NCBI RefSeq assembly: GCF_008831285.2
Contig: NC_045141.1
Location: 11,024,106 to 11,088,105, forward strand
Direction of reading: 5' to 3'
Source of the DNA: Nymphaea colorata
Lineage: Eukaryota > Streptophyta > Magnoliopsida > Nymphaeales > Nymphaeaceae
DNA: 64,000 nucleotides
Below, piece after piece: positions 55,968 to 64,000 of the stretch. The notes under the pieces were generated by a model. It saw only the letters and a program-made list of their open reading frames with translations, was not told the origin of the DNA and ran no database searches. Numbering within the stretch: the first letter of the stretch is position 1; each line of letters starts with the position of its first letter. A program made the position numbers and the translations under genes.

Positions 55968-57030
55968 TCAAGATCTGCAATGTGATTCCTCCTTGACCTC
56001 TTCAAAGTGTAATGCCTGCTCCAGCTTCTTCTTGATGGATTCCTCTTCCCTAGATGCCCACTCATCCCCTACCTCACTATTCATTTGAGTTTGCCTCAAC
56101 CGACATTGTAGGGACTCTATGTTCTCCTCGATTCTCCCAAAGGAAATTTTATTCCAGTGTATAAGACTATTATTAAACACCTCAAGCTTTTGAAGGTCTC
56201 GCAGTGTAGGACACCCCTGCACAGCTGCCCCCCAAGCTTCACTAATAACATGGCTGCCTTCCCTAGTCAGTAGCCAGGGTTTTATGACTATCAAACGTTT
56301 GTTTTTCCTATTCTGCCAGATGACTCTCCATCTTGACTATGATCACCTTATGGTCTTATGTGGCTCGGGGGGGACGTAGAAAGAATACATAGGACATTCG
56401 TACGTCTCTCTCAAGTAGAATTTGTGAAGCTCCAATCAATTTTACATAGGATCCTATCCTTTCCTTGGTGCCCATTGGACGAAGTATAGTTGCTCTGGTT
56501 GTCACATAGCTCCTTTAAATTGGAAGATAGGATGAACCTATTAAAGTCAATACATGCTTGAGCAATTAGAGCCTTACCAGTTTTATTAAGTCTGTTTCGC
56601 ATAGCATTAAAGTCCCCTTATATCAACGTAGGAATTTCCTGGGCATTAAGAAAATGACCCAGCTCTGCAAACTATTACTTCACATAAGAGGGTTATTTGG
56701 CATGTAGAGAGCTATTATCTGAAAGATCTATTGTGCAATGGTAAAAGAGAAATAACATGCCAACCACCACTAGTTTTTAACTCATCCATGGTTATGAGCA
56801 TACTCCTAGTTCTAGAGACATAAAATATGTGTTCGCCCTTCATTCCCATTATCTTTCGTTTGCACCCCTTCCATGTACAGCCGATGAGAAACACTGTTGA
56901 TTACCATCTCCTTAACTTGTACATCAAGGAGAAAGTAGATCATTGGCCTTTCAGAATTGCAAAGATTTACGAAGTCTTGCTGGGCTGCTGGCCATGCAGC
57001 CCCTCTCATGTTCCAGCAAGCGAGTTTTAT
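55968..57030 (-). pseudogene. LINE endonuclease and linker
   Basis: An exonuclease-endonuclease-phosphatase type domain begins KLACWNMRGAA (about 57030), the usual opening of plant LINE endonucleases. Near its end are FNRFILSSNLKELCDN and KDRILCKIDWSFTN (56602-56411). The linker to RT reads HWNKISFGRIEENIESLQCR (about 56160). Interrupted by stops. Confidence 0.8.
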
Positions 57031-57410
57031 CGGTGCATCGTCGACTGATCTCCCTCCCCCCTCCCTTCCATAACCACTTCAATTCCTCCTGGCTGTTTCT
57101 CATTTTCTTTTTCCGGCCTATCTCCTTAATTAAGTCATATCTTTCTTTCCTTCTCTTTTGTCCAACCCTGATCCATTTGTTTTCCCCATCCCCTTGCTTA
57201 GTCTTTTCTGCTAGAGGAATTCTATCAATGGACTACTGACCGTGCTTCTTCTATCTATACCCATTAACATGGATACCTCTCCCCACGTTCTCCTGGGGTT
57301 TAGTTCCTTGGTCTCACCCCCATTAGGTTTCAGCATTGCTGGCCTCCTAGATTCAAAGGTGAAGACGGGAGGGAAGCTGAGTTGCTCCATCTTATTTTTG
57401 TTAGCCAAGG

Positions 57411-59739
57411 CATCAAAAGGACTTGGGAGCTAAGGCTATGGAAGGGTTACCTGAGGGTTGGTGATTCTTCTCCAGTGCCTGAGTATTGACTGTTCCTCTC
57501 CCATTGTTGCCTTGCAGTCCTTTCCCCTTGGTAAGCTCCTTTTGATGACCAAATGGTGTGTGTTCTGCCTCCCACTCCCTGGACTCGTTCCTCATCTTTG
57601 CATCACCTAACATGGTCAGTTTGGCAATGTGTGGTCCTCGCTCTCGTTGGTGCCCCTTCCAGGCTTTGGTCACCATTTTCACCATGGACCAGGGGTTTAT
57701 TGTGGTTTGCTCCCCTCCCCCTCTGTATGTCCCTTACACGTTGACCTCATATGGGTGAGGGCACTACAAAAGTCATAAAATGAAATCCTGGATTCGTAAA
57801 CAATCTCCTGTAAGATAGATCGACCATCCCCCAAATCCAAAGAAATCCACAGCACCATGGAGAAATTGATCGGCACTTCGATCATCTCCCTTGCAAAACC
57901 AACTTCCTCCCATTTGCCCAAACAGCTATCTTCCTCTGCATATTCTCCTTTTAGGGCCCTCGCTATGCCCTTGTAGCATTATTCATTCCATAGGTGAATC
58001 GATAGCTAAGGGAGCTGGATCCACAACAAAACTGTTTCTAGCGCATTAATCTTCATCTCCTGGCCAGGTTGCCATCAGCTGGCGATTAGAGTGCGGTTTG
58101 CCTACTCTCCATGTCATTCTCTTTACAGCTTCAGCCAAATGGTGTGTGTTCCGCCTCCCACTCCCTGGACCCGTTCCTCATCTTTGCATCACCTAACATG
58201 GTCAGTTTGGCAATATGTGGTCCTCGCTCTCGTTGGTGCCTCTTCCAGGCTTTGTTCACCATTTTCACCTTGGACCAGGGGTTTGTTGCGGTTTGCTCCC
58301 CCTCTGTATGTCCCTTACATGTTGACCTCATATGGGTGAGGGCACTACAAAAGTCATAAAATGAAATCCTGGATTCGTAAACAATCTCCTGTAAGATAGA
58401 TCGACCATCCCCCAAATCCAAAGAAATCCACGACACCAATGAGAAATTGATTAGCACTTCTATCTTCACCCTTGCAAAACCAACTTCCTCTCATTTGCCC
58501 GAACAACTATCTTCCTTTGCATATTCTCCTTTTAGGGCCCTCGCTATGCCTTTGTAGCATTATGCATTCCATAGGTGAATCGGTAGCTGAGGGAGCTGGA
58601 TCAACAACAAAACTGTTTCTAGTGCATTAATCTTCATCTCCTGGCCAGGTTGCCATCAGCTGGCGATTAGAGTGCGGTCTGCCCACTCTCCATGCCCTTC
58701 TCTTTACAGCTTCAGCCAAATGGTGTGTGTTCCGCCTCCCATTCCCTGGACTCGTTCCTCATCTTTGCATCACCTAACATGGTCAGTTTGGCAATGTGTG
58801 GTCCTCGCTCTCGTTGGTGCCCCTTCCAGGCTTTGGTCACCATTTTCACCCTGGACCAGGGGTTTATTGTGGTTTGCTCCTCCTCTGTATGTCCCTTACA
58901 CGTTGACTTCATATGGGTGAAGGCACTACAAAAGTCATAAAATGAAATCCTGGATTCATAAACAATCTCTCGTAAGATAGATCGACCATCCTCCAAATCC
59001 AAAGAAATCCACGGCACCACGGGGAAATTGATTAGCACTTCGATCTTCACCCTTGCAAAACCAACTTCCTCCTATTTACCCGAACAGCTATCTTCCTCTC
59101 CATATTCTCCTTTTAGGGCCCTCACTATGCCCTTGTAGCATTATTCATTCCATAGGTGAATCGGTAGCTGAGGGAGCTGGATCCACAACAAAACTGTTTC
59201 TAGCGAATTAATCTTCATCTCCTGGCCAGGTTGCCATCGGCTGGCGATTAGAGTGTGGTCTGCCCACTCTCCATGCCCTTCTCTTTACAGCTTCAGCCAA
59301 ATCTTCTTTTGAATCAACCCTGATTAGAAACCTTCCATTTCCCACTATGGAGAATAGTGGGTTCTTTATCTTCCCTCATTGGTTTTTTAGGGAAGAGAAA
59401 ACAAAACTATAATCCATCCCTGATCTCCCACCACCTCCAAGCAATCCAGCAATGTCCGTAAATTTAAAGGGCTCTTCCAGTCGCTTCACTGCCTCCAGGT
59501 TGAGTCTCACCACAGGGTTTTTGCCCTAAAAGCTGACTTGTGCTTCCTCCATTTCACCCAGGCAAGGCTTTTCTTGGATATTCACCACCTTCACCCAAGA
59601 ACGCCTCCATCCATTTCCCTCACCTGCCTCATCGCCTGCCAGTGCACCCTGATTAGGGCTTTCCTCCGCTTCCTCAGTTTCACACTCCATTTCCCTCCAA
59701 GAACTCCACACCCGGTAACATGCACCCAATCAGGTTGAA
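57411..59739 (-). pseudogene. LINE ORF1 region (DUF4283-like), internally triplicated
   Basis: On the minus strand, after a short leader, codons read RLEEPFKFTDIAGLL and NGRFLIRVDSKEDLAEAVKR. In each repeat unit a PINFSMVLWISLDLGDG-like block is followed by YESRISFYDFCSALTHMRSTC. This is the DUF4283 region plus a zinc-knuckle-like segment typical of plant LINE ORF1, an RNA-binding chaperone. Stops and the triplication destroy it. The 3' part (57411-57548) is a hydrophilic linker. Confidence 0.7.
57549..59296. repeat. Three tandem direct copies of a ~583-bp unit
   Basis: Units are 57549-58134 (586 bp), 58135-58715 (581 bp) and 58716-59296 (581 bp), each starting CCAAATGGTGTGTG (CCAAAT recurs at 59297 as the closing junction). 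They differ at a modest number of positions and by a few small indels. The unit is part of LINE ORF1. Confidence 0.9.
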
Positions 59740-59758
59740 TAGTTTGGTCTACGATGTG

Positions 59759-62651
59759 GTCTTGCCAAAAGGTGAAGTGAATATTGTATGGAGCTAATCA
59801 ACTACGAAATTCAATTCAGCTAAGGTGGTAGGTTGATGTGATAGACGTTGAATGAGAACAAGGTCGGTTGTTCTTGGTGGAGGTTCCCCATTAACATTTT
59901 TTGAAGAGACTGGCTCCGAATATAATGGTGGTACATTTTGCTGGTAGGTAGAGGGATGACTATCTCTGGTTTAATGGTTATCATCCTCGACATGCATGAG
60001 TTTGGTAATAAGTTACTTAGTAAATTTCATGAACTTCAGATCAACCTTTGGCTCAAAAAATATTTTTTTGTTTTAGAGACAATTTTAGGCAGAGGAAGAC
60101 ATTCTAAGGAAACATCTACCAGGTTGAGACCTCAATTTTATTGCCAAAAAAAAAATATTTACATGAACAAAATGGAGGGCTTGCGGCCCTACATCACTGC
60201 AACATGAACAAAAAAAGAGGCACCAAACACGAGGGATCCCACCATTCCTAGCAAAAAGGCACCACCAAGTGTATGGGTCAGCATTCTCGAGCAGTCTATA
60301 TAGCAGGCAACTCCTGACGGATACGAAAACTCAACTAAGAAAGATGCAGCACTATGGAGCCATTGAGATAACTTCTTACAAGTCTATTCATCAGCCTGTG
60401 TAGCTTCTGTTTGCTACATTGAACGATGAAGGCCCTGTGACCACATATTCAGGTGCCAGAACCAAGAAGGTGCATTAACGAATGGGGTTTTGTTCTTAGT
60501 GTTCGCTTATATCTTCGTTGAACTTTTCCATATGGAGTAATTATCTCCCATTAAAGTAGTCAATTTGACTTGAGCTTATTTGAATGGTGAAAGAAATAAT
60601 ATGATTATTCACAAGTGCTTTATCAATTTTATTCTTCAATAGGTTGAAGGTTATTCAAAGTATCGCTAAATACGGTAGCCAACAAGAAGTAGAGGAGGAA
60701 ACTTTGTTAAGCTTGGACCTAACCGTCATGCCACATTGAAACTTGAAGATGCCATTGTATCTTTCATTAATGTTGTGCCAATAGTTAAAGAATGAAAAAT
60801 TTATATTGTTAAATTAGAAATTGCTAAATTAGATTTGAATTTGACCTTGGGTTTCCTAATCCAATATCTAAATAAAAAATTGGCCATGTAAAATGCAGAA
60901 GCGCTTAGATTTTCGAGAAGCCACTTTGGTTTATAAAAGGATGAACTGAAACTAATTTGTCAAAAGTTGTTGGGTTTTTGAGAAATTGCAACCTTTTGTA
61001 AGACATCATATCTACTTGGTAGAGGGCATCCAATCTCTTTCCTTTTTCTTCTTATTCACTAAAATAATTACTTTTTTTAGTGCACTTATATTCCAGTATG
61101 TGAAAGCTTTATCATTCCTCTTCTCGACCATATTATATTATGACATTACCGATGCTTGATAGATTGAAGAATAAGTTCCAAATCTCAAAAAAATATCCAT
61201 CAAGCTTCAAGTACTATGAAGAGATCTTGAAACATTATTTATAAAAGGCAATAAATGTCATTAAAATGTTTTTCCCAGAATTCTTAGGATTATCAAATGA
61301 ATAAGGAGCTACGGAAACAAAATTGAGGAGACAAAATAACTAAAAATATTTTAAGAACTTTGATATTGAAAATATTGTTACGTTTTAGTAAGAAAAAAAA
61401 AAGCCCTGCTGAAGGATCGCCTCCTAACTTTATTAATTATAAACTGTGCAGCCAAAGCAACACAACAAAAAAAAACACCAACAAATGGCGACGATAGAGT
61501 AGGAGGAAAACCAGGGCCGAACACATTCAAAGACAAAAAAAATGCAAGAGGGAGACAACCCTGGGGATTAATAAACATGATAAAGCGTAGAGGTTAATTC
61601 TAGCACAAGATCAGCATATAATACATAGAACTTATGGCCCGTTTCTGAGATCTTAGAAACCCGGAATTATTAAGGTACTTGCACTAAGCTCATACTGTAA
61701 CTAAAAAAAAATCATGAAAGTGTCTAAAATATTACGCTTAATGAACTTAAACACCACTTTATGGTCATTTGTCTTGGTAGTCATTCTCTCACTTCTTCAA
61801 CTCACTAGACAAGCGCATTCTTAACCCAATCAGTTATACTAGATCCCTTAAAGTTATGTTGAAGCTTATTTAATGCATATTTTTGTAGCTAGATTTTAGT
61901 TTTTATTTAAAAATACTAAAAAAACATGCTTAATTTTTAGTTTTTATTTTTAAGTAAAAAGATGCTGAATTTATAATATTCATTTAACAGCTTCTTCTTT
62001 TATGTAATATGTAAAGTTAATATTTCTCGGCTTTTGTTATTTTTGAAATGTTACGGCCTATAAGCGAAATCTGTTTTATAATTTCCCCTTATTTGACCAA
62101 ACTTTGGTCCTGTCGTTGATGGAGAGAGGGAGAGGTTTACCTTCTCTCGTACTGCTTTTTCTTTTCTTTTTCTCTCTCTCACCCATCGCTTCCCGTCCTC
62201 ATCCGCTCGCTCCATCGTAACTGAAAGATCAAAAATAATATAATAAGAAAAACGCAGGAGACGACAAGATTTGATTCTCTCTCTCCCTCTTTTTCTCGCT
62301 CGCTCGCTCTTCGCCAAAAGGTGCCATTACGCGTGGAATTCTGAGACTCTTGCTCATGTTTTTCATCACCTCTGAGGCGTCTCTGGCCCTTTCACTCTTT
62401 TCCCACTGCTTCTTCAAAAAGAAATGAAAAGAATGAAAAGGAAAAATTGGAAACAACCCATCCATCTACCATTTCTTCAAATCAAGAGAAGTGGTTCTGA
62501 CTCTCTTTAAAGCTTTCCCTTTAACGGCATCTTCCTTCTTCTGAAGTGGGCAACCTGCAAAACTCCATTTCTCTGCGTCGAAAGAATTATCTTTCTTAGG
62601 GAAAGGGGAAGAACTCTCTCTCTCTCTCTCTTTCTCGCTTTCTCTCTCTTC
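59759..62651. other. Intergenic sequence and promoter region of the bHLH gene
   Basis: No gene is recognised from 59759 to about 62000. Read across the LINE insertion point, the empty site would join the left flank to GTCTTGCCAAAAGG. The last ~400 bp are pyrimidine-rich, with (CT)n at 62613-62632, a common feature of plant 5' UTRs. I cannot place the transcription start. Confidence 0.45.
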
Positions 62652-63302
62652 ATGCAGCCTTCTAGTGAAGGAATGGCGTCAATGGGGGGTTCGCTGAGCT
62701 CCCAGCATATGTCCATCCAAGAGATGCAGGCCCAAGAAATCACAAACCCCCAGAGCAGTAACCTAGACCACCACCAAATCTCACACGACGATTTCCTTGA
62801 GCAGATGATCTCGACCCTTCCGTCCTGGTCGGACCTCTCGCCTTCCTCCTTTCCTCAAGCCCTTCCTAACGGCGGCTGCAGCAGCGGCAGCGACGCCTCT
62901 CAGAAGCTCTTCACCATGTCCCTGATGAGCAAACCGGAGAACGCCTCGCCGGACGCCGCCCACTTCATCTCCTCTTTCGATGACTCCACCTTGCTTGCCT
63001 CCCGCCTCCGGCAGCACCACATCTCGGGCGGCGGGAGCTCTCCTGGCGGCGGACTGCTCGGCCTGCTCCAACTCAACACGCCCAATCTGGGTCTCAACCC
63101 CTCCCAACTCTTGGGCTCGACGCCCATGGCTAGACCGCCTGCGTCCGCGGCGGCTAGCTGTGTTGGCGATACTGGCGGAAACGGCGGCGGCGGAGGAGGA
63201 GGGGGCTTGCCCATCCCTTTAAGTCTTGGTCAGGGTAGCGACCCTGACTCCTCTTCTGATTCTCGTCTGAGAGACGCTGTTGTTGATGCTTCCTTCAAGA
63301 AC
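62652..63302 (+). CDS. bHLH transcription factor, exon 1 (gene continues past the window)
   Basis: Exon 1 encodes 217 residues from ATG 62652 to a GT donor at 63303 (AAC|GTAAGG). The conserved N-terminal motif SHDDFLEQMISTLPSWSDL (residues ~44-62) and later Ser/Gly-rich low-complexity tracts resemble plant bHLH proteins of the LRL (LjRHL1-like)/UNE12 group, which act in root-hair and reproductive development. A glycine run lies near residue 180. The DNA-binding bHLH itself is not in the window, so this is a resemblance call. A methionine at 62673 (eighth codon) is an alternative start. Confidence 0.75.
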
Positions 63303-63861
63303 GTAAGGACCTTCATCCTTCTTCCTCTTACAATTGTTCGACGCTGATCTAAGTTGCAAAAGGAATCGATATTTCTTTCGGGAATTAAATGCATGTGCTC
63401 TTCTAAAAGCTTGTAGTTAATGTTGTCAACGTCTAGCTCGCCAAAATTCACTAACTACGCAAGGGATTTATTGTTGAAAATCACCTTTCTGTTGTCTAGT
63501 GCTTTAATTCGCTCAATTTTCCGGCAAATAATTTTCATGTGGAACTATAGAGCTGCCTCTCTGTTAAAAAGGCTAATGATGAACAAATTTTAAGAACTGA
63601 ATGCTAAAACAAGTTGAACGCTATCAATATCATCCCTAAAAGTTTCCTCTCTCTCTCAAATTGTTCCCCTCCGTCCAGTTTTGAGCTTCATTTGGATCGC
63701 TAATGGCGGCGTGGTTACCCATTTTTACAAAAGAACTTGCTTCTATTAAATTGCCGTCTGCAAAAAGGTGTTTATGATTCTGAAAATCGCTGGGAACGTA
63801 AACTTCTGTCTCTAGACTCCCTCCCAACACTAACTCTAACTCAGAAACGTTCTTGGTTTAG
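63303..63861 (+). other. Intron 1 of the bHLH gene
   Basis: It runs from GTAAGG to TTGGTTTAG; 559 bp, AT-richer than its exons. No other feature seen. Confidence 0.75.
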
Positions 63862-63948
63862 TGCGTCGATGGTTCTGCTGCGGTTCAAGGTTTGTTCAAT
63901 GGATTCCAGACGACCAGGAGTTCTCCGAACAACAACCAACATTTTCAG
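63862..63948 (+). CDS. bHLH transcription factor, exon 2
   Basis: 87 bp, 29 codons in phase with exon 1, reading CVDGSAAVQGLFNGF...NNNQHFQ and ending at a GTAAGC donor (63949). A QGL(F/Y)NGF...QHF pattern between the N-terminal motif and the bHLH domain is seen in LRL-group proteins (recalled family feature), which supports the exon call. The rest of the gene lies beyond position 64000. Confidence 0.7.
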
Positions 63949-64000
63949 GTAAGCAGAAAATCTTCCTTTCTCTCTTATTTGTGTATCTTGTCATGTGTAA

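Larger units (their letters stand above)
47494..59739 (-). mobile_element. L1-type LINE, interrupted by a copia element
   Basis: A perfect 19-bp target duplication, TAGTTTGGTCTACGATGTG, flanks it at 47475-47493 and 59740-59758. Without the copia insertion the body is about 6.9 kb. Minus-strand order: ORF1 with a DUF4283-like region (59739-57411), endonuclease (57030-56400), reverse transcriptase (about 55780-54600), C-terminal region (to 53465, resuming at 48099-47851). Many stops and frameshifts show it is dead. I see no poly(A) run next to the left duplication, so the tail has been lost or was never typical. The 5' end may be truncated, since coding-like sequence begins almost at the boundary. 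Confidence 0.85.

Noticed and set aside
59938-60207. 89-codon frame right of the LINE
   Set aside because: No domain, low complexity; nothing supports expression.
62051-62743. Minus-strand frames opposite the bHLH 5' region
   Set aside because: Glu/Arg-rich shadows of a (CT)n pyrimidine-rich 5' UTR.

Overview
The window is nuclear DNA from a flowering plant, dominated by transposable elements. Evidence: Ty3-gypsy and Ty1-copia LTR retrotransposons with initiator-tRNA-Met primer sites, an L1-type LINE, hAT-like MITEs, and two intron-containing plant genes (a class I formin and the start of a bHLH gene). I cannot place it below angiosperm level. No bacterial features, CRISPR arrays, rRNA or tRNA genes were seen.

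Left part (1-30.7 kb): 1-3.2 kb is degenerate repeat sequence, including a very old leader of the same retroelement lineage as what follows. From 3210 there is a nest four deep. Layer 1 is two truncated copies of one chromovirus-like family facing each other (copy 1 at 3210-7760 on +, copy 2 at 7780-10155 on -), forming a ~2.4 kb inverted repeat of LTR plus leader. Layer 2 is another chromovirus (10156-30707, +) inserted 18 bp inside the 5' end of the copy 2 LTR; 5-bp flanks are CGATG/CGACG and the last 22 bp of copy 2 reappear at 30708-30729. Layer 3 is a non-autonomous gypsy-type element (19465-30697, -) inserted 5 bp from the end of the layer 2 3' LTR, TSD GGTCC; it has gag but no pol, and an unrecognised open frame where pol would be. 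Layer 4 is a hAT-like MITE (26795-27555) in the layer 3 5' LTR, TSD GCAGAGGG.

Middle (30.7-38.9 kb): a decayed copia pol (31.3-33.9 kb) whose RT is split by a 1047-bp terminal-inverted-repeat element (31739-32785), then a possible CACTA transposase relic and AT-rich intergenic DNA.

Gene 1 (38950-41918, +): an apparently intact four-exon class I formin of 875 residues (signal peptide, transmembrane segment, FH1 and FH2), followed by a polyadenylation signal and two MITEs (42442-42855 and 44646-45169).

Right part (47.5-59.7 kb): an L1-type LINE on the - strand bounded by a perfect 19-bp target-site duplication. A 5.4 kb copia element (48100-53459, -) lies in its 3' end, and part of its ORF1 is triplicated in tandem (57549-59296). 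Gene 2 (from 62652, +) is the first two exons of a bHLH transcription factor resembling the LRL/UNE12 group; its DNA-binding domain lies beyond the window.

The most notable signal is a roughly 80-90 nt two-hairpin module that occurs as a tandem pair in each chromovirus leader examined (six copies in three leaders). Both stems show compensatory changes, which suggests a conserved RNA structure in the retrotransposon 5' UTR.
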